DNA of 64,000 nucleotides, taken from NCBI RefSeq assembly GCF_019059575.1, contig NW_024881679.1, forward strand, positions 740,650-804,649, read 5' to 3'. The translations under genes were made by a program, and so were the position numbers. This DNA is from Amphibalanus amphitrite. Its lineage: Eukaryota; Arthropoda; Thecostraca; Balanomorpha; Balanidae. The notes under the pieces are model-generated. The model made no database searches, was not told where the DNA came from, and saw only the letters and a list, made by a program, of their open reading frames with translations. Every line of letters begins with the position of its first letter. Within the stretch, counting starts at the first letter, position 1. Shown here piece by piece: positions 1 through 11,562 of this stretch.

Positions 1-1246
1 AGCGAGAGAGAAGCCTCGAGTCAAAGTTACAGCTTATCATGAATAGATGGATGCCAATTGTCCCGTTCATTAAACTATCCGCACTCTGTAAACCTGCGGT
101 CTTTTGCACTGACCGGAGGATAACTCGTTCATAGCAGACAGCAATGCTGAACCGGCTCATACCAGCTTTCGCCTCGTTCTGGTCGCACAGTATGCTATAT
201 CAGTTCAGATCTCATGACAGTGGCCACCATTAGCCAAAGCCTGGAATTAAACCACGACCACGCTGCGAGCCGGTTAGCCGGAGAAAGTCCGATACCAGTT
301 CTCAGAATGAAACACACGGTGACCGTAATTATATACACTTCTGTGCGTTATTGGAGAAACCACACCAGCCGGGGGCCAGGCCGAGTCCAAAGGTTCCGCT
401 CGGTTCATCAGATCGACAGCTCTGACGTTAAAATGGTGACCTTCCCAGGGCATCGTCTGTGTATATCCCGGAGACGCCAGAAACGTGTCGGGTCTGTCTG
501 TCTGAGACACACGCCAGACCGGGCCGTTTGACCCCGGGGGACCGCAAACGCCTATGAATGGCCTCGGTCATTCAGCGCCCACCTCCTTAAGTTCAGCTCC
601 GTTCTTGTGGCCAGCTAACTTTGCCAGCCTTATAACAGTCTCAAATGTCACTTGGGACTACCAGACACACGCGCTCACTACCAGACACACGCTGTGCGCG
701 GCAGCAGGAATTCCGAGTATGTACAGCCCACCGCTAAAGTAATGTGTGGTTTTACCAATCTCAACGGATGGCTTTGACCGACGATTTTTAAATGCGGACT
801 GATTGAAAAGAAGACGTCAATAGATAAAGATGTAGCTGCAAGGGTGAAGATACATGTAAGCTACATTTAAAGTCTCGTTGCAGTCTGGCTGATCGTTCCT
901 AGGCTTCAGAAGCAGAACGTAGGTACCCATGACTGAAACCACGCATTACTTCTGCTGTGGACTGTACACAAATGAATTCCTCAGCGGTGTCTGCTCCTGT
1001 CCCACCGTGCGTCTGTTCTTCCACAGTGCGGCGCGCTGTCAGAGTGACGGTGGTGACAGGGAACACGTCCATGACCTTGTATCTACCCCGCAGTGGTGTA
1101 GGTGAGTGCATGTGCGCCTCTGTATACGTGGGTGCGGTCGTGTGCGTCTGTTTCCATGACCCTCGCACGAGACGGTGTGGCACTCCCCGTTTATAAAAAA
1201 AAACATGTGACACTCCGGTTGGAGTTCCGAGTGCCCGGGTACTCAC
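1..1246. other. Downstream part of the SLC5-like gene; no exon recognised
   Basis: The SLC5-like transporter reads leftward out of the last recognised exon at 1247 with an open codon, so this stretch should be intron. I searched the minus strand for the next membrane segments of the family and found none. Nothing else is recognisable here. Confidence 0.5.
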
Positions 1247-1387
1247 GCGGCCGCCTTGCGTTTGGTGGACACGCAGAGGTACCGCTGCACCTGGGCCTGG
1301 TTGACGCCGTAGATGGTGATCCAGGTGAAGTAGCCGCCGATCACCAGCGTCCACACTGTGTGCCGCACGCCCGGGCTCGGGTCGAAG
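1247..1387 (-). CDS. SLC5-like exon 7
   Basis: Begins after CTGCAG and ends before GTGAGT, starting in phase 2 and ending with two bases of a codon. It encodes the conserved block [18 protein letters not shown] and [11 protein letters not shown], the segment that in SLC5A8 relatives follows RHTFW. It is the last exon in the window. Confidence 0.9.
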
Positions 1388-4300
1388 CTGCAGACAGGGC
1401 AGAGGGGCGTTATACAGGGTCGAGACTGACGCACAGAACGAAGCGTAGTGAGCTGAGACAGGCTGGCAAATTATTAGGTACGGAAGAGGTCGAAACTGGC
1501 TCGCAGAGCAGCAGTGCATTATATTGTTTGACAGCACTCTAGCAACGGCGTCGCGGTTGCGGGCAGTATGATTATGGGACGTTGATAAAGCGCGGGTAAC
1601 AGGTAAATGCGTTGCGTTTGTTCGCAAAAACCCAATGTAACATACTGGCTAGAACACACATTTTAGTTGTCATACGCTGTCTAAAAACGCCTGCATCAGC
1701 GCTTATTGTGTGATGGTCGCTATTTGCCAAACGAGTATTGCGGTACAGTATACCTGTCCTCTAGCAAACTCTCATCCGACAAACCCCCGAGTATTACGGT
1801 GCAGTATACCTGTCCCGCCCGACAAACTCCCGAGTATTGCAGTACAGTATACCTGTCCCGCCCGACAAACTCCCGAGTATTGCGGTACAGTATACCTGTC
1901 CCGCCCGACAAACTCCCGAGTATTGCGGTACAGTACACCTGTCCCGCCCGACAAACTCCCGAGTATTGCGGTACAGTATACCTGTCCCGCCCGACAAACT
2001 CCCGAGCATTGCGGTACAGTATACCTGTCCCGCCCGACAAACTCCCGAGTATTGCGGTACAGTACACCTGTCCCGTCCGACAAACTCCCGAGTATTGCGG
2101 TACAGTATACCTGTCCCGCCAGACAAACTCCCGAGTATTGCAGTACAGTATACCTGTCCCGCCCGACAAACTCCCGAGTATTGCGGTACAGTATACCTGT
2201 CCCGCCCGACAAACTCCCGAGTATTGCGGTACAGTATACCTGTCCCACCCAACAAACTCCCGAGTATTGCGGTACAGTATACCTGTCCTCCCCGTCGATT
2301 GAGGTCTTTCTCACATTGCTATTTGCAATGTATAATGCAGTAAAAATTCGTGTCCAATTGGAAGTTGCAGGCAACATAAAACGATTCAAAGCATCTGAAC
2401 AGAACTTCTTCACGCTTTGAGGTGGCTAACGTTCGTCTTTGGATAGCTTACATCAGTGAGCACTGCACAACCAGACATCGTCAACCGGCTGCACAGTGCG
2501 AGCTCCGCACTCACTTGAAGAACTCGATGCGGTCTCCATTGACGGCCGTCTGCCACACCACGTCGAAGCCGCCGACGTCGATCGAGCCCTTGATAATGAC
2601 GGCCATGATGGCGCCGAACATGATGATGACCTGCACGGTGTCCGTCCACAGCACCGCCTTCATGCCGCCCTGAAGGACATGGAACGGTCAGCGCAAGTAA
2701 TGTCAATTACGGAAAATCGTGATACCGATACCAAACCAAATACCAACAATACACATGGAAAAAATACCGAAACCAAACCAACTTGGAAACATGAGGGAAA
2801 TACCAACTGTTTACCAAATTCTCAAGCTCTTTTACATTAGAGAAGATTCATAGGTAATAGCCGTTTTCACGACGGGCTATCCGGCGAGTGCACCTGATTT
2901 GACCAAATCTGCACCTAATCTCTTTTACAGCAAATGTCTTCATTTTATGAGTTTATTTCAGTGTTTTAATCGATGATGCTCTCTGATAATACGACAAAGC
3001 AGGCATATAAGCAATTAGCGTAACCCTAGTTGGCAGCTACTAAGAGACACACTGAACCTGATCGGACCAAATCTGCACCTGATCTGCACCAGATGTGCAC
3101 CAAATGTGTACCAGATGGCCGTCGTGAAAACGGCTAATACCAACAAAATACCAAATGCATTAGCCTTGAAATACAAAATACTAAGTTGGTATCGGTTCGG
3201 TATCGGTATACCAAAAAGTTGGTTTGACATCTCTAGTCAGCGCACAGACCTTACTCAACGAGAGGAATCGAAACGGCGCTGTCATAGTGAAGAATTATAC
3301 TCGTAACTATAAGCTACAAAACTGGATAGCCGCCACTCATGTTATATGAAGCGGATGCACTTGATGTGATGTGAAACGGATGCACTTATTGTATTTACAA
3401 ACGATACCGATGTTGGTACAAGTTGCGGAACGTGAATGTCAAAAGGCCGTATTTATGAGAAAATATCAAAGTCTACATCTACTGTAAAATGTTTAAGAGG
3501 TACCTACATTAACGACGCGCTTTCCCCGATATTGGCCACAGAGAGGAATTGATACCGACTCACCAGTGTGGTGTAGATGATGCAGACGAAGAAGATGACG
3601 CAGACCGAGAGGTAGACGTTGATTCCAGTTACTGACGACACACATAGCTTAGTTAGAAATAGCAAAAAAATAGTCGAATAAAAAAGAATGTGCATAAGCG
3701 ACGCGGTGGAGACAGTGTATATTGTTGGATATTCGCTAACCGAGTGATTGATTGGACGTTGGGCATATCCGTCCCTACGTTAGCTCCCATGTTTAATGTT
3801 TAAATGCGTATGTCATGTGTGCAATTGCATGTGTGTGCCAGTTTCTGTTATGGATATGTGTGTCGGTAGGGGTCTGATTTGCTTACCTTGTGACAGAGCC
3901 AGTGAAGGGGCATACACCACGATTGCCATGTAAATGGCCTGAAACATGATAAAAGCACATAAATAATCCTTTTCAATGATGGTCGATCAAAAATCATTTT
4001 TCAAAGAACCACAAAGCAAGTTCCTATAGAAATTGTAATTGAAAGCAAATACGAATCACGGGTCTTGGAGTTAATAAAATCGCAAATAACAAAGCAGAAA
4101 TCTTAATAAATACGCTGAATATTTCGGTACTGATCAGCCATGTAAAAACATAAATGGCATTCAATCAAGTAGCAATGAAATAAAAGAATAACCACACATT
4201 CACGGGCACTCCAAGTTATTGCAATCATTAATACGGCAGCCTAACTCAACTCACCATTTGAATACAGAAAATCGCTCCTCCCAACACACGGATGGTCTTT

Positions 4301-5369
4301 GAGAACCGCAGCTCCAAATACTGTGGATGAAAGGGAAGCCAACGGAGGAGTCAAAATGTGTTCGGGAAGAGACGTCAATTTTTAGAAAAATAACTGCAGC
4401 CCGAATGTTTGAAAATGATCAAACAAAATCTAGGCTTTTAAAACCTTACTTATATAATTCAAATAAGCAGAAAGTTGTATCAAATGTTATTGCAAGCAAA
4501 CCAACACTTAATCTCATTGTCAATACAAGGAACCCCATGCATGCAACAAAGAGTTAAGACCGTACCTCGTACGCTGAGATGACCCTGAGGTCAAAGAAGA
4601 TCGGCATGTAGAGATACGCTGCGGCCGGCGTGACAAGAAAGTACGAGAAGCCTATGAGCCAGTACTGTGTGCCGTTCTGATACACTTCTGCAGGAGTCCC
4701 TAGTAGAGTGATAGCCGACATAAAACTGAAATAGGGACACAGTGTTGACATCGGTGACATCGACAGTCGAGTCATCGCAGGTCAGTCTCTCTCGACTCCC
4801 CTCTCCAACCGTGAAGCAAACCATGTTCCATAGAGCTTTCTTTTCGTGCTATTTCTGCTTTTCATCTTATTTTTTATTTTGGTAGGGTAGTTTGGTATAT
4901 CTCGCTGGCACTCGTTGCACTAAAAAAGGATTAAAAATGCCTACGCACATCCGTCCCTCCACTCCACCATCTCTCCCCCTTCCCACTTTATCCCCCTCCG
5001 CCCCGTCCATCACTCCACCTTCGTCCTTCCCACTTTATCCGTCCCTCCGTCCCGTCCATCCCTCCCCTTCCCACTTTATCCCCCTCCGCCCCGTCCATCC
5101 CTTCACCCGCTCCGTCCCCCTCACCTGGCTATGAGCGACATGGCCGCCGGGAAGGTGCCCATCTGACGGCCTCCGAGCAGGTACCCTTCCGTGTCTGCCA
5201 TCTCCTTACTGTGACAGAGGCCGTAGTAGAGGCCAATGCCCAGAGAGATGGCCAGCAGGAGCGCAAACACCACATAGTCCACCGCTGAGAAGCGCGTCAC
5301 CAGTTCATCCACGTTGATGCCGACCTTCTGAACGGTCTCGGCGACGGCAGTTACCGCGTCCGTGGCCAT
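1247..5369 (-). CDS. SLC5-family sodium-coupled solute transporter, 5' part of gene (seven exons)
   Basis: Seven exons on the minus strand join without a phase break into 295 codons: 5369-5125, 4725-4566, 4320-4255, 3938-3887, 3631-3564, 2669-2515 and 1387-1247. Seen in the sequence: an N-terminal segment ending YLLGGRQMG, then [16 protein letters not shown] across the first junction, later [13 protein letters not shown] and [11 protein letters not shown]. These are hallmark segments of the SLC5 sodium:solute symporters, closest to the SLC5A5/A6/A8/A12 group (iodide, multivitamin and monocarboxylate carriers). Such plasma-membrane proteins use the sodium gradient to import small anions. The start is the first methionine of exon 1 (MATDAV). 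The remaining half (about 300 residues) lies beyond the left edge. The exact substrate cannot be told from this part. Confidence 0.9.
1732..2290. repeat. 43-bp minisatellite, 13 copies
   Basis: Copies of a 43-bp unit (starting cgagtattgcggtacagta) begin at 1732, 1788, 1831, 1874, 1917, 1960, 2003, 2046, 2089, 2132, 2175, 2218 and 2261. Only the first interval deviates, by a 13-bp insertion. The array lies in intron 6 of the SLC5-like gene. Because 43 is not a multiple of three and the unit lacks stops in most frames, long spurious reading frames appear on both strands. Confidence 0.97.
2515..2669 (-). CDS. SLC5-like exon 6
   Basis: Acceptor CCTTCAG, donor GTGAGT; 51 codons plus two bases. 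Encodes [16 protein letters not shown], the very conserved SLC5 segment in which the TDTVQ motif follows a membrane helix. A transposon sits only about 25 bp upstream of its acceptor. Confidence 0.93.
2695..3235. mobile_element. hAT-type MITE (262 bp) split by a nested 279-bp element
   Basis: Flanked by an exact 8-bp duplication GTCAGCGC (2687-2694 and 3236-3243), with ends related to TAGWGATGTCA. The body matches a second copy at 16359-16620. Removing the nested insertion (2858-3136) leaves exactly 262 bp, the length of that second copy. An 8-bp target duplication and such ends are typical of the hAT superfamily. No transposase is encoded. Confidence 0.9.
2858..3136. mobile_element. Short TIR element nested in the hAT MITE
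   Basis: Terminal inverted repeats of 18 bp, TAGCCGTTTTCACGACGG and its complement, bound a 279-bp non-coding element rich in repeated GCACCARATGTG-like segments. Related copies lie at 12328-12464 (truncated) and 16066-17349 (long form). Superfamily uncertain; flanking TA-rich bases suggest but do not prove a TA target. Confidence 0.85.
3564..3631 (-). CDS. SLC5-like exon 5
   Basis: Acceptor CGTCAG, donor GTGAGT. A single membrane helix beginning [14 protein letters not shown], 68 bp, completing the split valine codon left by exon 4 and ending in phase 0. Confidence 0.88.
3887..3938 (-). CDS. SLC5-like exon 4
   Basis: Acceptor TTTCAG, donor GTAAGC; a 52-bp exon encoding [17 protein letters not shown]. 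The segment matches the family's VY-APSLAL helix end, and the phases fit both neighbours. Confidence 0.9.
4255..4320 (-). CDS. SLC5-like exon 3
   Basis: A 66-bp phase 0/0 exon with acceptor CCACAG and donor GTGAGT. Encodes [15 protein letters not shown], the family segment YLE-RF between helices 3 and 4. Confidence 0.92.
4566..4725 (-). CDS. SLC5-like exon 2
   Basis: Acceptor TTTCAG, donor GTACGG. Encodes [18 protein letters not shown], the sodium-site region typical of SLC5 carriers, and ends in phase 0 at VISAYE. Confidence 0.94.
4981..5124. repeat. Degenerate pyrimidine-rich tandem repeat in SLC5 intron 1
   Basis: Repeats of a unit like cccactttatccccctccgc and cccgtccatc run up to the exon 1 donor. 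On the transcribed strand this is a purine-rich intron start. Non-coding. Confidence 0.7.
5125..5369 (-). CDS. SLC5-like exon 1 (start codon)
   Basis: Starts at the ATG ending at 5369 and ends at a GTGAGG donor. The first helix follows about 30 hydrophilic residues ([16 protein letters not shown]), then the [10 protein letters not shown] motif. An in-frame earlier methionine was not seen. Confidence 0.9.
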
Positions 5370-5388
5370 GGCGTCGACCGGACGGACC

Positions 5389-5451
5389 AGGTCAGGCCAG
5401 GTCAGGTCAGGTCAGGTCAGGTCAGGTCAGGTCAGGTCAGGTCAGGTCAGT
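5389..5451. repeat. Pentanucleotide array (AGGTC)n next to the SLC5 start codon
   Basis: About twelve copies of a 5-bp unit, one imperfect, start about 20 bp upstream of the start codon. Read on the transcribed strand the unit is CTGAC, the consensus of a splice branch site; read on the plus strand overlapping AGGTCA half-sites appear. It lies in 5' UTR or in an intron close to the UTR. Confidence 0.9.
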
Positions 5452-7318
5452 CTGTCCCTCGGCTGAACGTGACTGTGCTGGTGGCGCTCACCGACCCCTG
5501 AAGAAGAGAGAGAAGTCACGTCAGATGGTGAGTTGCATCTGACGAGTTTGGATTCCTCATGCAGTTTGGCTTGAAAAGTGTGCGCCAAGTCGCACCCTAA
5601 ATTTGAGCTTCCCAGCTACGTTGCATATTTGATAGCTGTGACTAAATGTAGACACCGGACGGTTAAGCGTTTTATGCTCGGTAATTTTTTTCTTTCGATA
5701 CAACTTTTCTAGCTATCCGATTGAACTCTAACTGAGGTAATGAAATGGTAAATACTCTTGTGATTGTGACAATCTTCCTCGTTACATCTTTGTCCTCGTG
5801 TTCACCTCGCACATCAGTGATCATATGGGGTAGTGGTAATCTTTTAGCGCCGTCTTTTCAGCAAAGTAAGCATATTCGAACTTTGATTCTGGCTCAAATG
5901 AACGCATAGGTATTTACGGGAACCTTAGAAGAGGAGCCAGAAAACGGGAAGAGGCGTCTTGCCCTGCTATGTCAATGACCGGTGTTCTCCGAACATGAAA
6001 GGGTAAAAGCATCACCACGCGAAATGCAGCTGATGTTTGCTAAAGGACCCGTAACGTTTTTGAAGGACATCATTTTATAGGGGCATTATAAAAGCGTTTT
6101 TCTCTTACAATAGCCACATACTAATGCACATATTTAGGTATGCCCACCTTGCTACCGTTACAATTGTTGCACCTGACCGGGTCAGACGAGGCAGTTGGAT
6201 GCGCCGCGAATAACAGGCATACGCAGCAAGGTCACCCGGACCAAGCAGTTGCATCTGCGCAACCCCAGCCGCTCGGCACCTACCCTCCGGGCATGCGATA
6301 ACGGCAGCGGCGGCGGCGGCGGCGTTGGTAAAAACAGACCCGGTCCCGGCCTCGGGGAGACGGCAAAACAGCTGCTGCCTGCTACCAAGTGAAAGCGTGC
6401 TGATAGGAACACAACATTCAGAGCAGCATAACTTTTTACGCCTATCCCATCTATCTAATTGAACGTGTGCCACCTGTTCTGGAATACGCATGCTGTGGTC
6501 TGCAGATCGAGATCACGTTTGACTTCGCTCAGTTTCCCATACCTTCACATAATATTTCATATGTTTTCCGCCCCGGTAATGTTTCATAGTCACCCACAGT
6601 AAATTCGTAAATCACTTCATGAGCAAAGGACGGTGATTATAAGTTATAACATTGCTATCCGGCCGGTGGTAGAACGAATAGACGCACTGCTCAGAATATG
6701 GCTAGCAGAAATAAAGGCAAGCATCTCCTTCCATCGTTCCATGTTATCGCCTTCTACGTTTCCTCTATGGCGACCGGTCTTTCGTATCACAGGATCTCGG
6801 TCAGGTGTCATGGAGTTAAAGTCTTGTCACGTCCCTCACGGACTCCCCAGCCGGTACATCTGCGTAGTCTGTATCAACGAGTTTCCAGGGTGGTGTGGTC
6901 GTACTCTATGTACAGTCGTGACCTTGTAGTAGTGACCTTGCTGGGGGAGGACGCATGCGGCGTGGGTCTCGCCGCGGATAGATAAATTTTTCCCTGAGAT
7001 GCCTGGAAAACACTGCTCTGTGTTGAATTAACTATCGCATAAAACAATAGACGCAAAATGTTTGCAGATAGGTAATAGGTATCTTGGTCCTGTCATGCAT
7101 AATGACTGTGTTGCCTGTTTAAAGTGTGTAGCGTTTTGTATAAACAGACAATTATAAAACTAACCTTAAAATGCAGATTTTGATTTTGAGAACTGTGCAG
7201 AAATTGCAAAAAAATCATGACGTTTCACACAGTAATCTTGGATTCACAACGGTGGAGTAAATAGTAAGCTTTTTGTATTAGAACTCAGAATGTTAGTTTT
7301 CGTGACCGCACCCATTCT
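5452..7318. other. Intergenic stretch without recognisable genes
   Basis: Between the SLC5-like start and the element at 7319. A short GCG trinucleotide run is at about 6305-6325. Short reading frames on both strands lack homology features. Confidence 0.5.
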
Positions 7319-8268
7319 CTAGCCCTCGCACGACCAGGCCATTTCTCATAACACGAACGACCAGGGGGGGGGGGTTGTTACGACCCCCCCCTGGCGTTTC
7401 GAAACAGAAGGTCGTAGAGCTTAGCGGAAAAAACCAACGGATTGCTCTCAACGAGATCTCGCGATTGGTGGTATATTTTTTGGTCCTAGGTCAACATTTG
7501 ACCTACTTATGACCGGTCAAAGGTCAAATTTTCCGAAAAAATCAAACTTTTTCAACTTTCCGCGGCGATTGCGGCAAAACGGTGGGAGATATCGACTTGA
7601 AACCTTCACTATCGTGTTCCTTGATCAATTCTCTATCGTTTGGTATGTATTTCGTTTCCCTAGCTCTAAAAATGGCGCGTTGGGAGCGCCGGAAGTCGGC
7701 AAGGTCACAGTCGGCGGCAGAAATTCGAAAAATCAAAATTTAAATTTTTGAAATCTGATTGTATTTTTGGATTTGGGAGGTCCATTTGCTCCCTATAGAA
7801 GCTAATATTGCTGCATATTCCCATTGAGGTGACAAGAATTAGCAAAATAGTGGTTCGGGCGCTTTTCAAAAATAGTACCGGACGCTGTTCCTCTTGTGAC
7901 GTCATAGCTCCGTGACCTGACCTGACCCGGTCAATTTTCTTGCACCACACGATAGCCAATGCTTGCCCCAGCATGCATGGGAAGTTTCATCATGATCCAT
8001 CAAACAATGTGGGTATCACCGGCAGAAAACCTAGGGATTCGGCGCACACGTTTGGTAACTGTCGGCCGGAGGCTGTACCTCTTATGACGTCATAACTCCA
8101 TGACCTGACATGACCCGATCAATTTTTTTTCGGCAAAAGATGCGCAAAGGTTGCCCCAGAGGGTATTGAAAATTTCAGCCCGCTACGACGAGCCGTTTAG
8201 CGTGCACTTCGAAAAAACCTCAGGGGGGTTGATACAACCCCCCCCCCCCCTAGGCGTTCTAGGGCTAG
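7319..8268. mobile_element. Non-autonomous element with G/C-run subterminal hairpins (copy 1)
   Basis: Ends are inverted (CTAGCCCTCG and, at the right, AGGGCTAG). Just inside each end is a hairpin made of a G-run, a short loop and a C-run (about 7364-7392 and 8222-8251). The interior holds repeated 'TGACGTCATARCTCC-TGACCTGACMTGACCC' phrases. Architecture and subterminal hairpins match the elements at 17649-18696 and 62074-62947. No coding capacity. Confidence 0.65.
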
Positions 8269-11200
8269 CCTTGGACAACCACTCTGTGGGGGCCTCGGCT
8301 CGGCACCAGCGGGCTTCTCATTCTGTGCTCGACAAGGCCCGGTAACCGGCCACTCTGCGCCTCCTTTGACGTCACGACAATGCCCTGAGGCCATCTCTGT
8401 GTGCACCGGGCGTGACTGCTGGTTGTTGCAGGCCAACTCAGCAGTCAATATTCGTCGCCGTACGTACCTGGCTGTCGTCGGCGGCTCTTGCATCACGATC
8501 GCTTTCATCTTTACTTGGCTCTCCCGCGCCAAAAACAAAAACAAAAAATGCAAAGACGCATGCTTTAATAAACTTCAGTTAAACCAAAACTGGAGGTGCG
8601 GGAGTGTGCATTGTGCAACTATGCAACTTATGTATCTCACTCTCATTGTTCTGAACATGTCGGAAAACATGTCCAGCGTGTGAAGGCACTGTCGCTCCGA
8701 GCGTAGCCGGTGGTAGGCCACTAGCACAGTTACGATACCTGCTCTGGGAACGGGCCCCGCCCCGGTAGCGGTTTGGAGGGGACCTTGAAAACGTGCCCCG
8801 CCCGCGGCTGCTCGGCGTCGCTCGGCTGCCTCTCCCTCTGAATGCGACTGTTCCGTGTAGCCCTGGTTGGTGCCCATCACGGCACGTTTTTAGGGGCGCT
8901 CTCCGAAGGTCATCGCCAGTGCTCAATGCTCATACATGTGTGTGAACTGTATAATGTATCGTGTATGCACACATGAGGCTGGAACAAGCCAGCTGCCTGG
9001 TGATGTGATCTGCGGTTCGTCAGATGAGGAGGTGTGTTTGGCCAAGAGGGAGTATGGGGCGACGGTATAGCAGGCAGTGTGGTGGATACTACTTCGATAC
9101 ACTTAAAGTGTATCTAAATAGTATCTAAGTTTACGGGTAACGTAGTTAGTAAGACGATTATCCCAACAAAAAATTAATTTACCGCGGGATAACGCAAACG
9201 GGAACCCGCCATTTTTATTCGGTGATGTGATTTTTCGGCGTTTATCAATGCAGCCTCTCCCAACATGTCCGTTTCATCTAGCCGAGCTGCAGCCGCTGCT
9301 GGCTGGGGCCGGTTGAGTCAGCTCTTCTCATGTCTCCCCTATCCTCTCTCCACAGCCTTGAAACAATCGAAGGCCCCTTCCCTTCCCCTGCAGTCTGCAC
9401 CCCCTTCCCTCCCCAGTCCCCACACATATATCGATCCATATATGACGTTCAGGAAGAAGGAACAGGACTGGACGGGATCTCATTGCGATACACCTTTTCC
9501 CTGTTCGGCGAGGTGAGAACTGAGGCCAGCACACCTCCAGCTGGCATCACAACGTGGCACGTGGCGGCGCCGCTGGCAGCAGGTCCTCCCTGTCACGATC
9601 AGCGCACGTGAGCCTGCATATGATGCAGTGCATTCTGAAGCGACGTGAGCGCCGTGCGACAGCACACAGTTCTCGAGACAACCACATGAAATCTATGGAT
9701 ACCCCTGATGACAGTCCGCAAATTCTGGACTGCCCGTATACTGTACAGTTCGATACGATCCGGACTCCGGACTGTCCGGGTTGCGGACCGTCCGGCACAG
9801 TTTGTACAGTCCGGCACAGTCCGGACCGCTTTAGAGTGGAGAGACCATGAGTAGCGCTCAGAGTCAATGGGATTTGGAGCAGGTCCCACAATGTTGGGCA
9901 TATGTTTATGGGATTGTTTATGACTTCACTCTTAAACAGTGCTGGCTGCTGTGTTGTCACGGTGCCCGGCCATGAATTGGTCTCAAAGCACGTACAAAGG
10001 TTATTTTACTGGCAAGACATGGAAAGCGCCTCCCAAATGGTTTTCCTTTCCTACATTAGGTTATAGGTACAGGTACACCTATATGAACGTTCCATTGATG
10101 ATAAGAATCGACTTCTAACAGTCTGCATCCACTGAAACCACCAAGTCATGGTAAATCCCGTAATCCCATAGGCTATAATCCCTTGAGCACGCCTCGCGTC
10201 TTCTAATTGACACAGACGTATGCCCGTTAGTCATAACGAATACAATTCAAAACTTTCCTATTTTAGGATTTCTTTCTTTATATGACAAGTAGAATTTACC
10301 TATATACAGGGTGCAGTGCATGCAGGTACTGTGGCAAAACACTGAAACACCTATATAGGTAATGCGTACATTTATTTTGATAAGAAATGTATAACGAATT
10401 TGAAAGTCATAATTAACAGCGCCAGATGAGAGTTTGTTTTGTAAGACCGTGTACTAAATTCGAGTGCTGATGGAGTCAAGGTGCGCCGTGCCGCTGGTAT
10501 TCGAGAAGTCCTCTTTAACGAAAAAAAGGCAATTGTACCTGTAAGTTTGAAAATTTTTGTCTAAAAATACGGAAGTCAAAGCTCAAAACTAACTTGCTTC
10601 GAGGTCATGCCCTTTTGTATAAACACGGGTACAAAAAAGTGGCCTTCTGGAGGCGTGAAATGTTAATACAGGGATAAGGCGGCGCCCGGCACGGTGGACA
10701 ACAAGAAAAGTTTATCTTTCGCAGAGCGTTGCAGTCACTTCTCAGCAAGACGGCATTCGCCAGAAACGGCCGCACAGAGGACACAGTAGGTATGATCCTA
10801 CAAAACAAACAAATATCGAACAGGACTTTGCCTATAGAATTAGTTCGTGGCATATAGGGATGCGATCGCCACGCAACGCGTAACCTGTGTACAAAAATGC
10901 AGTCGTCACAACCATAGTTCTTTGAAAACGTTTTCTTATGGTGTATGACCGGTTATGAGGTATTACGTGCAGGTTTGCTACTTGCCATCAAAGAAATATC
11001 TCCTAATACTAGATTCGGTAGAAAGGACGGTTTGCTGTTGTAAACAAAATCAGTTTGCGCATATGTTTGCATCATAAATATTATATGAAAGAATAAACAA
11101 AGACGTGACACTGAGCGTTACCACACATGCTGCCAGTTTTTATACGCTTCAAATATTTAAAAACTGTTTGTGGACATGGGTTTTGCTAAAGTGTGGCAAT

Positions 11201-11342
11201 TTGGAAACACTTACCAAACCTAAGACTCGCTTTGAAGGCATCATAAAAGTTGTTTTTCGTTTAGCGCATGCCGCGGAGAATTTAGGTTGAAATTGACACT
11301 CGAGAGGGACATGTCTGCGGCTCAGTGAAATGGAGGTAGATG
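8269..11342. other. Intergenic stretch; no gene recognised
   Basis: Contains a nested palindrome at 9085-9125 and a run of TGTCCGG/CCGGACTG-like short repeats at about 9750-9832. Reading frames here lack family motifs. Confidence 0.5.
9085..9125. repeat. Nested palindrome
   Basis: GATACTA at the left pairs with TAGTATC at the right, and inside it GATACACT pairs with AGTGTATC around a two-base loop, giving a two-tier hairpin of 41 bp. Confidence 0.75.
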
Positions 11343-11562
11343 CTGTACAGTCTGTCTTAAAAGTACCGCGCAAAGTGGCGGTGGATCCATCAAGCCTGAC
11401 CGAGAAAGGGCCTGTTTTAATTTAAAAGTCACCGACCAATTGACCTAGGGAATGGATAAGGATGTCAGTTGCTTCAGTGACCCAAATTTAGCAGGCCCTT
11501 GCTCAGTCAGGCTCGATGGATCCACCGTCACTTTGCGCGGTACTTTTAAGACAGACTGTACA
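11343..11562. repeat. Inverted repeat with about 71-bp arms
   Basis: 11343-11413 is largely the reverse complement of 11492-11562 (including TGGATCCA, TTTGCGCGGTACTTTTAAGA and CAGTCTGT segments), with a 78-bp spacer. Either a foldback MITE or a duplicated segment. Confidence 0.85.

Noticed and set aside
1706-2420. Long open frames of 150-240 codons on both strands
   Set aside because: All arise from the 43-bp minisatellite, whose unit lacks stops; the same peptide repeats in three frames, so they are not genes. Repeats without spacers also exclude a CRISPR array.
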